Assembly: GCA_015698045.1 (NCBI GenBank)
Contig: BLAL01000257.1
Coordinates: 887,501-951,500 of the forward strand
Direction: 5' to 3'
Length of the DNA: 64,000 nt
From: Rhizophagus clarus
Lineage: Eukaryota; Glomeromycota; Glomeromycetes; Glomerales; Glomeraceae
The notes beneath the pieces were generated by a model. That model ran no database searches. It worked only from the letters and a program-made list of their open reading frames with translations, and was not told the DNA's origin. Of this stretch, positions 42,181-52,904 are shown in pieces. The stretch's first letter is position 1; the number at the start of each line of letters is the position of its first letter. Both the position numbers and the translations under genes were made by a program.

Positions 42181-44358
42181 TTTTTTAATTTTCTTTTTAA
42201 TGTAAATAGTGCGATGTAAATCCCGGTCGGGTCAGTAATCACAAATCCAAAATCTTATCTTTATATTTTTAATATCTGCAAACTTTGAAATTTATGGTAG
42301 AAAAAAAAAGAAAGTAATACAAAAAAAAAAACTTAACATACCGTTAATAATACTTAACAAGTAAAATGTAAACGAAATTAAAAAAAATTTAATAATGCAC
42401 CAAAATTTTGTTACCCTTTTAATCTATCAAGAAAATTGCATATTTCACAACGAAATCTATCAGGAAGTATACCGCAGACCTGATACTTTGCTATAGATAT
42501 TTATTACGTCGCCACCATTATCTTTTAGTATGATCAATTTTTCCTTTTTTTGACTATGCACCACATTTTTTGAACCCCATCCGACCGATCAACAAAGGAT
42601 ATAACCTAGGCACCTTGAGACACGAAATGTAAGGTTAGAAGCTTTGTTGATCGGTGATTTTTTGATCATAACTTTTGAATAAAAACTTCTCTTCATTCTT
42701 TCTTCCCCTTTTCATCTTTAAAGTTTTTATTATTTGATAAATATTTTTCACCAGCAGTAGAACTTCAGGCGTAGAATATTATTATAAAGTTATAAATATT
42801 TCATAAGTCAGTCATAACAAATGCGTTTCATAGAGATTTCACAATATAATTTCAGGATTTGGTCATATTAAACAGGTGAAAATTGCTTAAGAAAAGTTAT
42901 ATATGAGGTATGGGATGCTTGTATATTAATTTGTATTAATTTTTATGAAGTTACTGTAGGATTTTTTTCATAATACTGAGACGCGGTTTGTTTTTTACTT
43001 CAAGTTATAATTTGAATTTTGAACGCTTTGGTCAAGAGAAACAAGTGAAATAAACCTAAGTAATGTTATTCTGTGGATATTACTAAAAGTTCATGTATAT
43101 TGGTTTTTATAGAACTAACTTAAATAATTGTGAAGTTATAATTTTTTTTTCGTAATAATACTAAGACACGTTTTTTAATAAAAATTTCATAAATTTCATG
43201 TAATATAATTTAATAAAATGCAAATGAACTTTTATTTAACGAAAATATTAAATATTTTTTATTCTTTATGATAAAATATTTAAAAGTATGCAAAATAAAT
43301 TTATGACAGTCAAGCAAATTGGCATTTACAGTTGTACTCTAAAACAATATGCTGTATTCGGCGTCACAGATTTTAGTTGTGCGAATTTTTAAACAGTATG
43401 ACGGAACTCTTAATAGTTTCCTTTTCCGTTATATTAAGTAATTTAAAATATCATCTGCTTGTGGCAAATCAATTAACTAACCAAAGATGAAAATATTAAA
43501 TCCGATCAGGCTAATAATAACGTCTGTAATCCGTGGGAAATTTTTAATATTATTTTATTATGAAAAATTGTTCTTTTGGATTGTTTACGCCCACGTCAAT
43601 CTCAAAACTTTCCATTCCTGGAAACAAAACACTTTTTAAAAGAGATGTGATCTATAAAAAATATTCGATCACATGTAAATTCATTTGTAAACTATTTCAA
43701 ACCTATTAACTTGAACTGCTTTATAATGCAGCGTAAAATGAAATTAAATATTGATAGTGATGCAAGCTCTGCCTCTTCCAGGTCGAAGCACGCAGCAACA
43801 CAGGTAATGTGTCAAGCTACAATAGATAATTAAACACGGATCTTGTGTTATTTGTTATTACGAACTATGTAAGTCAAATAAAGTTTGGTGGCAATCATCG
43901 ACATTCTAAGAAATCGTTAAGTTTATAAATTATGTAACAAAAACAGGTCGACGATTGATAATGCGTTTATACATATATGTATATTGACGGCGATTCAGAG
44001 AAATCTAATCCGACATGTAAGATAGTGACAATGAATAACAATACGGGTTTTCTCGAATTTGTAATTAGAATGAGTATAATCTAAATCTCTTAACGAAGGA
44101 CAATTGGATGATTGTGGTAACAAGTAAAGAGCTAGAGCACGATACCAAAGAGAAAACTTAATCATTCACGTAAATATAATTAATTTTAGCTGTGATGAAT
44201 TTATATACAAATAACATATATACAGTATGTATAATAAGAAAAAATAAAATCGTCGAAAATAAAAAAAAATTTTTTTATTTATCATTACAGTTATCATTTT
44301 CTCTGACATCTTCTTAAGCATTGACATCACGTTTATTTTATATATTAATAATTGACAT
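42181..44358. other. Intergenic region downstream of X-C
   Basis: No gene. Much of it is a diverged duplicate of 30190-31737 (AACCAAAGATGAAAATATTA, AACTGCTTTATAATGCAGCG, GTAACAAGTAAAGAGCTAGA). ORFs overlapping the X-C 3' end are shadows. Confidence 0.6.
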
Positions 44359-45618
44359 TTAATTCGGGTCGTCAGAGCCACCAGAGTTTCCAGAATCATC
44401 AGAGTCATCAGAGTCATCGTCGGAACCATCGGACTGATCAGACTCTCCATCATCAGAATCATTTGAATCGTAATTATCTCGCAGAGTTCGAACTGGATTA
44501 TCATTTTGTGTAAGCTTTTTTTTGATATTATCATATTTATCTGTAAGTCTTCCCGTTAGATTTTTTCTATAACGTGAAAAAACTTTTGCAGGGGTAAAAA
44601 CTTTCAAACCATCTGGATGTTGTCTACAAATCATAGGGAATGAACAAACTTCAACAACCAAATTTTTAATATCACTTTCATTCCAACTTCCTTTCATGTA
44701 AGATTTATTGATTTTTTCGTTATTGACAATCCAACGATATTCTGCTTTTGGTTCTTGAATTGGTAAACGAAAATAAAAGATTCTAACAACATTTCGAACT
44801 AAATCTTCTGCCATATTATTTATATCTTTCCGTTTTTCACTATCCTTAATTCTACGATATTTGTTCATCATCCTATTCAGTCTTTTCGAGATAGCTTCAA
44901 TAAAGTTATGTTTAGAATATATACTTAAAGGTGTTTTTTTGATATCACTAAATCCTCTAGTGGCAAGTGCAATATAAGCTTGCTGACGCAATCTTATCGG
45001 TATGAGACGAGTTATTTCATCATTACCAAGACGATTTTTATAAAGTTCATCCATTAGAACAGTTAATGTCATAGTTCGATCCACTATCTCTGATTCAAGA
45101 TGATGTTCTTTTTTTGAATACTTGAAATTCATGAAATAGAACTTCGCTTGCTCAAGTATTTCTTCAAGCACATGACGTTGTAACACAGCTTTGATAAGTG
45201 GTTTGTTTGGATCTTTGTCAGTAATTTTCATTTTACATCCATACTTATCTAAAAGCTTTATTGCTCCATTTATATCAACTTCTATTTTAGGTCTCAAATT
45301 CGTAACATAATTTTCTAAAGTATCATGTAAATCTAAAATATCTCTGTTAAGTTTGACGCTATCGTCATGATCATCTACATTTAAATCAAAATTTGTTGCT
45401 ATACCAAGGGCTGACTGATATTTTGACGCCTCAGCCTCCAGATTTTTATTCTTTTGTTTTAATAATTGAATTAGTTGTTCCAACTCGTTACAATGGCTAC
45501 ATTGTGAATTAGAAGGTTTAACAACGTCTTCATATTCTTTTATATTCGTCTTTAAATCGACGTTTCCATTCCCAAGTTTATTACGTTCAGACTTTTTTTG
45601 GATTTCTTGTGAAGTCAT
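44359..45618 (-). CDS. Family X coiled-coil protein, copy X-C (419 aa)
   Basis: Single exon starting 'MTSQEIQKKSERNKLGNGN', TAA stop. A short charged N-terminal coiled-coil region contains 'CSHC'. The X domain at about 65-350 is complete ('LENYVTNLRPKIEVDI', 'VLEEILEQAKFYF', 'RLGNDEITRLIPIRLRQQ', 'AEDLVRNVVRIFYF', 'YRWIVNNEKINKSYMKGSWN'). It departs from the others at 'YRWI' (YHWF elsewhere) and 'ALATRGFSD' (ALGTRGFND elsewhere). The last 45 residues form an acidic Ser-Asp-rich tail. It is divergent from Hsp70-C with 510 bp between starts. Closest paralogue is X-B. Function unknown. Confidence 0.88.
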   Translation of the reverse strand: MTSQEIQKKSERNKLGNGNVDLKTNIKEYEDVVKPSNSQCSHCNELEQLIQLLKQKNKNLEAEASKYQSALGIATNFDLNVDDHDDSVKLNRDILDLHDTLENYVTNLRPKIEVDINGAIKLLDKYGCKMKITDKDPNKPLIKAVLQRHVLEEILEQAKFYFMNFKYSKKEHHLESEIVDRTMTLTVLMDELYKNRLGNDEITRLIPIRLRQQAYIALATRGFSDIKKTPLSIYSKHNFIEAISKRLNRMMNKYRRIKDSEKRKDINNMAEDLVRNVVRIFYFRLPIQEPKAEYRWIVNNEKINKSYMKGSWNESDIKNLVVEVCSFPMICRQHPDGLKVFTPAKVFSRYRKNLTGRLTDKYDNIKKKLTQNDNPVRTLRDNYDSNDSDDGESDQSDGSDDDSDDSDDSGNSGGSDDPN

Positions 45619-46128
45619 AGTTTAAAAAAATTTTTTTTTTAAAAAACAAAAAATATTTCTTTACGGTTTTTAAACAATATAAACGGAAGTTTTATACTTG
45701 GAAAGTGCGAAGCCACTTTTTCTTTTTTCGATTTTAAAATTACGTTAATTGTGCTTTAAAAAAAATACAAATGATGTTCCCGTTACGAAAAAGTCACAAT
45801 TAACCAAATTTTTATTAGGTTTACAAACCTTGGGAATATCTATGTCGCCACAAAATAAAAATTATTTAATCGTTATTTTAATTTTACGTATATTGATGAC
45901 CAAAACATTACCTCACAATACTACTTCTCTACCTATTATGTAAAATTTGGCGCGTCATTTGTCCAATTTGAAGAAAGTTGTTTTTGATTGGCTTTTTCGG
46001 ATCTTGATAAATTTGAATACAATTTTTTTTTATAAAAATATAAAAAGAATTTCCTTCCCCATTTTTTTTGTTTTTACTTTACCTGTTGGCCTGTTGGTCT
46101 GTTGGTCTGTTGGTCTGTTACAGTTATA
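45619..46128. promoter_or_regulatory. Bidirectional intergenic region of pair C
   Basis: Shares with pair B the blocks AACAATATAAACGGAAGTTT (from about 45673), ATTACCTCACA with CCTATTATGTAAAAT, and GCGCGTCATT (about 45908-45960). The Hsp70-C leader carries a short tandem GTTGGTCT repeat (about 46084-46117), expanded relative to pair B. Confidence 0.6.
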
Positions 46129-48607
46129 ATGTCGAACAACGAAGGTGATGACATTTTAAGAAGGATGACGCAAGAAGATGATGATGGCGATATTCGGATT
46201 ATAGGAAATTTAGGAAATATAATGCGTAATATGCACGATGATGATGATGATGATGACGAAAATATTCGCGTGGTCGCTGCTATAGGTTGTGTATTTTTAC
46301 TATTACGAAAGTTATTAAAAAAAAAACTTGAAATATAAATTAATTAAAATGGATTATATGTATGTATTTCACTTTTTATAGATTTCGGGACTACGTTTTC
46401 AGTAATAATATTTATTGAATGAATTAACAATATCTAAAAAAAATTCAAAAAATTCTTTTAATAATTGAATTTTTAAATTACATAGGGATTTGCTTACGCA
46501 TATAAATCGAAACCATCAAAAATATTCGTATATAAAGATTGGCAGTATTATATTGGTTGTCTTAATTACAAAACTCCAACAGTCTTAAGATATGATGAAT
46601 CAAACAATGTAATAGCTTGGGGATATTCCGCATTGGCCGATCCGCCAGAATCAGAATCTCAAGAAAAACAGAATAAAAAGAAAAAGAAGAAACAAAAAAA
46701 AAAGCAACCCGTTAATGCCAAAATCGTGGAAAGATTCAAATTACACTTGTGTAAAATGAAAGACAAAGACAAAATATATTTACCAAAAGATACAGATTTT
46801 AAGACTGCTATAAAAGATTACCTTAAAGAAATGTGTGAAGTCATGAAGGAAACTTTTAAAAATCCTATCCAAGAAATTGATTTTTATAAACAAGTCTTAA
46901 TTATTATGACAGTAAATATTTTTTATTTTCACTTTTGAATCAATAATATTTTTTTTTTTTTTTACTACTTACGTAAACTCATGTTATGCCTATTATAGGT
47001 TCCAGCCGAATTTGATAACCAAAGTATAAGCGTTATGCGTCAATGTGCATTTGACGCTAAGCTAATTAACTCCAAGAACAGTCCAAATTTGAAATTTACA
47101 ACTGAGCGTAAGTACAAATTATTAATTTTTTAATCAACTTTATCATAATTAAATCATATGTGGCATTTTTATTTTTAGCCGAAGCTGCTGCGATCAATTG
47201 TATGGATATTTTAAAAGAACTTGATGTTAGTGTTGATAGTAAGTATCATTGCTATTGTAAAGTTACGACTTAAAAAAGTTGAATATTTACTTTTTTATTT
47301 TCCAGAATCATTTACGGTTGTTGATTGTGGTGGTGGCACCGTTGATTTGACAACTCGAAAACTCTTAGAAGGTAATAAACTTGGTGAGAAGATCAAAAGA
47401 AAAGGCGGTTTTTGTGGAGGAAGTTTTGTTGATGATCAATTTGTTGAGTTCCTCAGTCGTAAAGTTGGCCCCTCGGCAATTAAATTATTAAAAGAAAAGA
47501 ATTATGGTCAATTGCAATATATGGTTCAGGAATTTTGTAGACGCATCAAATTTCCGTTTACTGGACAGAAAAAAGATTTTAAGCCATTTAATTTAGACTT
47601 GGAAGGTAATTGATAAAATGGTACTTCATGAAATTTTTTTTTCGATTTTTTTGCTAAAAAAAAATAATTTTTTCTTTTTTTGCTTAAAAAGAATTATGTC
47701 CGGCTATTAAGCAACATGTTAAAGGTTCTGAACGTGATGAAATGGAAGAAGAGGAATGGATTATCGAATTAAAATTTGAGGATGTTAAAGATATGTTTGA
47801 TCCGGTGATAAACCAAATTTTAGATCTAATTAGTGAACATCTTGACGAAACCAACGAAGAAATTTCAGCTATGTTGTTGGTTGGTGGATTCAGTGAATCT
47901 AAATATTTGCGGGAAAAAGTCAGAGAAAAATTCAATGACAAATTGAAAAAGAAAATCTCTTTTCCTGATCGTCCAATAACAGCAATCGTTGATGGAGGTG
48001 ATTCTCATATACTTATTTATCTTGCTTTTTATTTTATTTTTTAATTTTAACTCTCAACTTTATAGCCGTTCAATATGGATTAAAACGTGACATCATTGCA
48101 ACGCGTGTATTGAAATGGACATACGGTGAATATTAAAACTTCGATATATAAAATGAAATGATGATTTAACTGAACTATTCTTCGTCTATACTAGGAACTG
48201 ATGTCACCCGTGAGTGGAAACAAGGTGATCCGGAAGATCGAAAGTTTCCAGGTGGTGACGGATTTATGGGTAGGGGTGATGGTATTGTCGAATTTTCACG
48301 ATTGGCAAAATGTGGTGAAGAAATTCCCGTTAATGCAGCAATTCCAAGAATATTTTCTCCAGGCTGTATACTTCAAAGGTTTATGGGTTTAGATATATAT
48401 ATTACTGACAAAGAGGATGCAGATTTTTGTGATTCACCTGGTGTAAAACAACTTGGTAATTGGGTTATCGACATACCCATAACGTTAACTCCAAGACCTA
48501 TTTTATTTTTCTTAATTTTTGGAGAAATTGAACTTAATGCCATTGCTATAAATTTGGAAACTGGTCGTAAACACGAAACTACATTTAAAGTCGACGAAAA
48601 TTTTTAA
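46129..48607 (+). CDS. HSPA12-like Hsp70 family ATPase, copy C (9 exons, 616 aa)
   Basis: Model: 46129-46285, 46382-46401, 46486-46911, 46999-47107, 47179-47238, 47306-47605, 47692-47997, 48066-48125, 48195-48607 (1851 nt, 616 codons plus TAA). All introns GT..AG in the same phases as copies A and B. The N-terminal 52 residues include 'HDDDDDDDEN'. Phosphate-1 is 'AAIDFGTTFSGFAYAY' (from residue 51). A lysine-rich insert sits in exon 3 ('KQNKKKKKKQKKKQPV'). Phosphate-2 is 'FTVVDCGGGTVDLTTRKL' (near 260) and adenosine 'LVGGFSESKYLREKV' (near 420). It pairs with X-C. The C-terminal part after the adenosine motif is short, as in HSPA12 proteins, so classical Hsp70 client binding is not expected. 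Confidence 0.93.
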
Positions 48608-49219
48608 AGAATTTTTCTTTTTATGAAAAAAAAACGTAAAAAATAAATAAATATGTTATTCAAAAATTGTCTACTTACTGTACATAAACATCATGTTCTG
48701 AAAAAAAAAAATCAATTTCGACTAAAATTTATAATTGTTTATTGCTGATACTATTAAAAGTAGCATTATATCTAACATTTGTAATCAAAGTTAAAGCTAA
48801 AAAAAAAAAAAAAGAAAGAAAAAATAAATTATTATATTTCTTTAAAAACTAATGATCGTAATTTTTAAGTAATTTTTCAAATTCATTGAAATGATTCCCT
48901 AAAAATGGAAATAAGGAATTTTTTAAGGTATTTTGCTGTTTTAATTATACAAGCAACTTAATCAATTACGCCTTGCAAAAATTTATCAGTATGTCTAATA
49001 CATGAACACGGTTGCACATGTATAGAGAGTTTTACGTATCTTGAGATTTCACAAATTTCGTTAGATTATAACTATTTAGTTAAAAATTTAGTGATTTCGT
49101 CTTGCGACACCATATGCCGACTGCTTAAAATAAATAAGGTTAAAATTCAATTGAAAAAGTCAAATCAGATTTTTTCCAAGTGTCCGGATTGAGTTTTCCA
49201 ATCCGGTTCCATCCCCTAT
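48608..49219. other. AT-rich intergenic DNA
   Basis: Nothing recognised. It holds A-rich runs and lies at the end of the B/C duplicated block. Confidence 0.5.
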
Positions 49220-49760
49220 TCACAATCCCAAAAGCAATACCCGCCTTACGTTTTTTCTTGTTAATTTGTAAGGCATATTTGATGGTAAATACATTGACGA
49301 ATTGGCACTTTCACATCGAATAACATTTTGAACACAAATTAGTTCCTCAAGTGACATTATTGCATAATCAACACGACCACCGTTTTCATCACCCATGACT
49401 TGAAGCTGGAAAAACATACCAATTTCTTTACTGGTTGTTCTCCCGACAATATTAATTGCAGCGTGAAGAATTGATGAAATATACTCATTACGCATTGCCT
49501 CGTTACTATCAGGAATTAAAGTTCCCATGTTGCGCAACTTACGTATTACTTCTATCATACATTGTTGCAATTCTTCTTTTGGAATCCAATACCGATGTTG
49601 CTTTAACTTCGGATATCAGGCCATATGTCTCACGCTCAATTTTTTTCAATACGTCTCTGACAATTCACACCCAATTTATCTTCTAATACATAACCTGATC
49701 CCGCAAGAACTAACGGATCTGATCCAAACGTTCGTCACTTCGAAGAAGACCGATCTCATA
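49220..49760 (-). pseudogene. Relic of a Crinkler-like / SAM-nuclease family gene (C-terminal part)
   Basis: The minus strand has one open segment (49570-49220), 'EVIRKLRNMGTLIPDSNEAM', 'EYISSILHAAINIVG', 'GGRVDYAIMSLEELICVQN', ending 'LTRKNVRRVLLLGL'. Upstream, in other frames, are 'LAGSGYVLEDKLGVNCQ' and 'IERETYGLISEVKATS'. From memory this order matches a large Rhizophagus family with a GRVDYAI nuclease-like core, annotated near Crinkler proteins; I could not verify it. Several frame changes separate the pieces, and the part after 'EELIC' is shortened. Dead. Confidence 0.55.
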
Positions 49761-50758
49761 TATATACCAATTTTTAGCTAAATTTTTTATCGATTTCACC
49801 CAAAAATACTGGAAGATCCACGCAACTTCTTTTTACAGATGGGAAAATTACCCGACGACGCTTTCCAGTCACGTGATTCACGTGAAGACTCAACTACACG
49901 ACCAATTCACCACACTCACCCAAGCGTTAATCACACCCACCCAATTAGAAATTCTCACCAACAACGCGTAAATTTCTTCACACTACGACACACCTATTCC
50001 TAGGCCACAATTATCTTCGCTCAGGCTCATGGCTCTCGCATTGGCGAGATTCATTCACCTTCTAACTTTACGCACTTTAAATCCGAACTTTGGTTTTCCC
50101 ATATCCTCTGAATTGTTCACTAATCGGTCGTAGCTTCTTAGTGGTAATACTATAATAGGCTGGCAGCAACTGGCTCGTTTGAGAGGGGTTTTATATATTA
50201 GTCCTAGATATTTTTTTCTTTAATTTGATATGTATTAATGATGTAACAAATAGTCTATAACATTTAAATAAATAAATAAGTCCTACGACGGTTCTAGGGC
50301 ACTTCCTAGCGCTGGCGAGTTTCCATAAATTACGAGATGGTCATCCAATAAGGTTCCGCCTTTCTGAGGTTCAATCGTGTTTGTGGAACAATCCGCCATC
50401 CATTAATCAGGTTCATAATAATTTTAATTGTGAAATTAGAAGAGATAATAGCTTGAGAAATTTTACGCAGTAAACACGCTATTAAACTCGCGTTTGTCGT
50501 GATTGTTGCGATTGGCAGGGTGTTAATTGTAAATGAAATATTGTGAGAAAAAGGTTGTGAAGATATTACGCAGTAAACACGCTATTAAACTCGCGTTTGT
50601 CGTGATTATCGTGATTGTCATCTCGGATATATATACCCTTTTGAAAAAAATTTTTTAAACAACAAAACGATCTTACGCGACTTTTTTTTTTACTATTTTA
50701 ATATCATAACTTTACTGCTTTTTATTTTTTTGTTTTTATTCAAAATATTCAAAACGAT
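49761..50758. other. Intergenic DNA of less extreme base composition
   Basis: The stretch is richer in C and G than its surroundings (49850-50110, 50280-50600). No intact frame. It contains the 113-bp-spaced direct repeat listed next. Confidence 0.4.
50463..50617 (+). repeat. Two 42-bp direct repeats, 113 bp apart
   Basis: A 42-bp identical segment beginning TTACGCAGTAAACACGCTAT occurs at 50463 and 50576. Each copy contains near-inverse halves (AAACACGC and GCGTTT). Origin unknown; a small tandem duplication or two related short elements. Confidence 0.8.
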
Positions 50759-51150
50759 GTCTGCTAGAGGAATCCCGTTGATAATGTAGAAACTTATCCA
50801 GGATATGCTGGTAAGTTCTTATTATAACTTAGCTGGTATACGGATACCCTTGAAGGAACAGAACCTGAAACTCGACGAGGATGATTTCGTAATACTTCGT
50901 GAAGAAAAAATTGTCGGTCGAGACTTTATTGACATGACCGAAGAAGATTTTTGATCTCTTCGGACCAGCTGTGAGATTCGCAAAAGAGGTCAAGAATCTC
51001 AAGGAAAACCAGAACAGTTTCTTTTCTCAGACCCAGTTTTGAGGAAGTCTTGGCAAAATACGACATTAATTCCAATGATATGGACACTAACCTTTTATGT
51101 TCCCTACAAACCCACAAAATTTTCAACTTTATAGAACTTGTCACTTATTT
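50759..51150 (+). pseudogene. Relic of a SAM-domain protein gene
   Basis: ATG 50758-50760 opens 'MSARGIP' then loses frame. After an intron-like GTAAGT..AG (50811-50831), a SAM-like stretch reads 'LKEQNLKLDEDDFVILREEK' and 'GRDFIDMTEEDF'. One extra T at about 50950 breaks the frame; 'DLFGPAVRFAKEVKNLKENQ' and, after another shift, 'EEVLAKYDINSN' follow. This order is typical of SAM-containing families expanded in Rhizophagus. Not expressible as one protein. Confidence 0.6.
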
Positions 51151-51160
51151 AAAAGGCTGA

Positions 51161-52370
51161 GTGAATCCTTCATATCCAGGCTTCCTTCGTCATTACCGAG
51201 AGGTGGTTGTTGCCTCTTCATTAGCTGAAGTAGGCACTATTGTTTGGAAGTCACTTGATATCACTTGGTTCCGCAGATTTTCTGAAGAAGCAACATTGGA
51301 ACTCCTCTTCTGCTTTCATTCGGATTGGGAGAATTACTGTGCAGTTATTGTTGGTAACCACCCCCAGCTTTTCCTGCATGGGTACCCTAACTTTGTCGTG
51401 GTAAAGTCTACTGATTCTCAAGGAGGAGTTGGTTATGTACCTTCTTTATCCTAAATAAAATTTCATGCACTATTAACAATCAACCCTCTCTTAATAGGTT
51501 AATAAGGAACATTCTGGTTTGGAAAATTATTGGAAAGATGTTGAGGAGGAGTGCAAGTTGGTAAATACTAGATATGATTGACAATGTAGTGGTAATCACC
51601 ATAACTTTGTTAAACTACCTTATTTTATTTTTAGAGATCATCTTAATGCCCTAATAGAAGTGGTAGAGGCAGACTCAGCATTATTGCACAGAAATGGGAA
51701 TACAACTTGGATGAGGAGGATGAAGATTATACTATGGTCCTCTAGCTCCAATCAAAGAAGCTGGGACTGCTGGGACTTCTAACGTTGATAGCCCTCACCT
51801 CTTTGATTTTCAGGTAAATGGCATTTACAGTATATGTATACATAAACTTTTTTTATGCCAGAATAGAATTGATTTTTTTTGCATTATAGGAGGAAAAGGA
51901 AATTTCAGATATTGATGACGAAACTCCAGAATTAACAGAAGGTGTCAGGCAATTAAATATATCTCAGCCGAAACCTAAAATATAATATCACTAATAATTA
52001 GTATAACTTTGATTTCTTAAAATTGCCATTAAATAAATAGGAGTCCAAACTGCTGGAGAAGAAGTTGCTTATACAGGATTCTCAAATCATCAAAAAAATG
52101 ACAGAAAGAACCTGTAAGTATAAATTAAATAAACATTGGTTTGTCCATTTACTTATATTTATATATATGTGTGTGTAGGTTCCAGAACGATCAACATCTC
52201 ATCCTCCAAACTCATCAGCATGTTCACAACCAGACAATCAGATGTGGATTTTGGACATAATGAAACGGTAGATCTTGGAGATGAGAATGTGGATCTTGGA
52301 AATATTGAAATGGATTCAGTGCATTCTTCTGGAGCTTCAGATGATGTACGAATTCCATTTCTTTAAATAT
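51161..52370 (+). pseudogene. Decayed multi-exon gene of unknown function
   Basis: Possible exons with GT/AG borders: 51161-51437 ('VVVASSLAEVGTIVWKSLDI', 'ELLFCFHSDWENYCAVIVGN'); about 51498-51560 ('VNKEHSGLENYWKDVEEE'); about 51636-51813, containing 'GRLSIIAQKWEYNLDEED' and, after a frame change, 'YGPLAPIKEAGTAGTSNV'; about 51891-51985 ('EEKEISDIDDETPEL'); 52170-52366 (acidic, 'DLGDENVDLGN'). No ATG fits the first exon, and the frame change in the third suggests decay. No known domain. Confidence 0.35.
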
Positions 52371-52544
52371 ATCCTACCTCATTAATAATCATGTAAGGGG
52401 ATAATGAAAGACCAAGGAAAAATCCAGATGTTTGGGGTGTCCCATCCATTGCATAGGTATTTGAAATTGGATTATCATCAAATTAACAATCAAATAATTA
52501 ATTATTTTATATAGAAGAACACTGAAGAAGAATTGAAAGAAGAC

Positions 52545-52717
52545 CAGTATATAAAATCTGAAAAAAATTATATGTGCACGTGTGCACATAAGGCATTTTT
52601 TTTGTGCACAATCAAAAGATTTTTGTGCACAATAGTGCACATTAAATTTTAAAAATTGTGCACATAAAAATTAAAATGTGCACATGTGCACATTGTGCAC
52701 ATGAATTTTATACACAG
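52545..52717. mobile_element. 173-bp hAT-type MITE with GTGCAC repeats
   Basis: The ends CAGTATATAAAATC / GAATTTTATACACAG are inverted and imperfect. A perfect 8-bp target duplication AAGAAGAC flanks it (52537-52544 and 52718-52725), which indicates hAT. The interior repeats GTGCAC and TGTGCACAT many times. Related to 40662-40781. Confidence 0.88.
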
Positions 52718-52848
52718 AAGAAGACCAAAGAACTAAGAGGAGCAGGTGAGAACTGATTGGCGAGGATGGTTTTTTTTAATAATATATGTTTATATTTATT
52801 TTTGAAGATGAAAATAATACTAACGTTTACTTTATTATTTATTTTTTT

Positions 52849-52904
52849 AGGAGTTGTTTAAGTGCTGTCTAGGTCGCGCTCCATATAGCATTTAAACAAC
52901 TCCT
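52849..52904. repeat. 18-bp-stem hairpin
   Basis: AGGAGTTGTTTAAGTGCT (52849-52866) and its inverse AGCATTTAAACAACTCCT (52887-52904) pair at 17 of 18 positions around a 20-nt GC-rich loop containing GTCGCGCTCC. T-rich sequence flanks both sides. It could be a tiny foldback element or part of a small RNA. No gene is attached. Confidence 0.75.

Noticed and set aside
51161..51454. Stand-alone 97-codon gene
   Set aside because: The only start would be GTG, and a GT donor follows the open stretch; better seen as one exon of a decayed gene.
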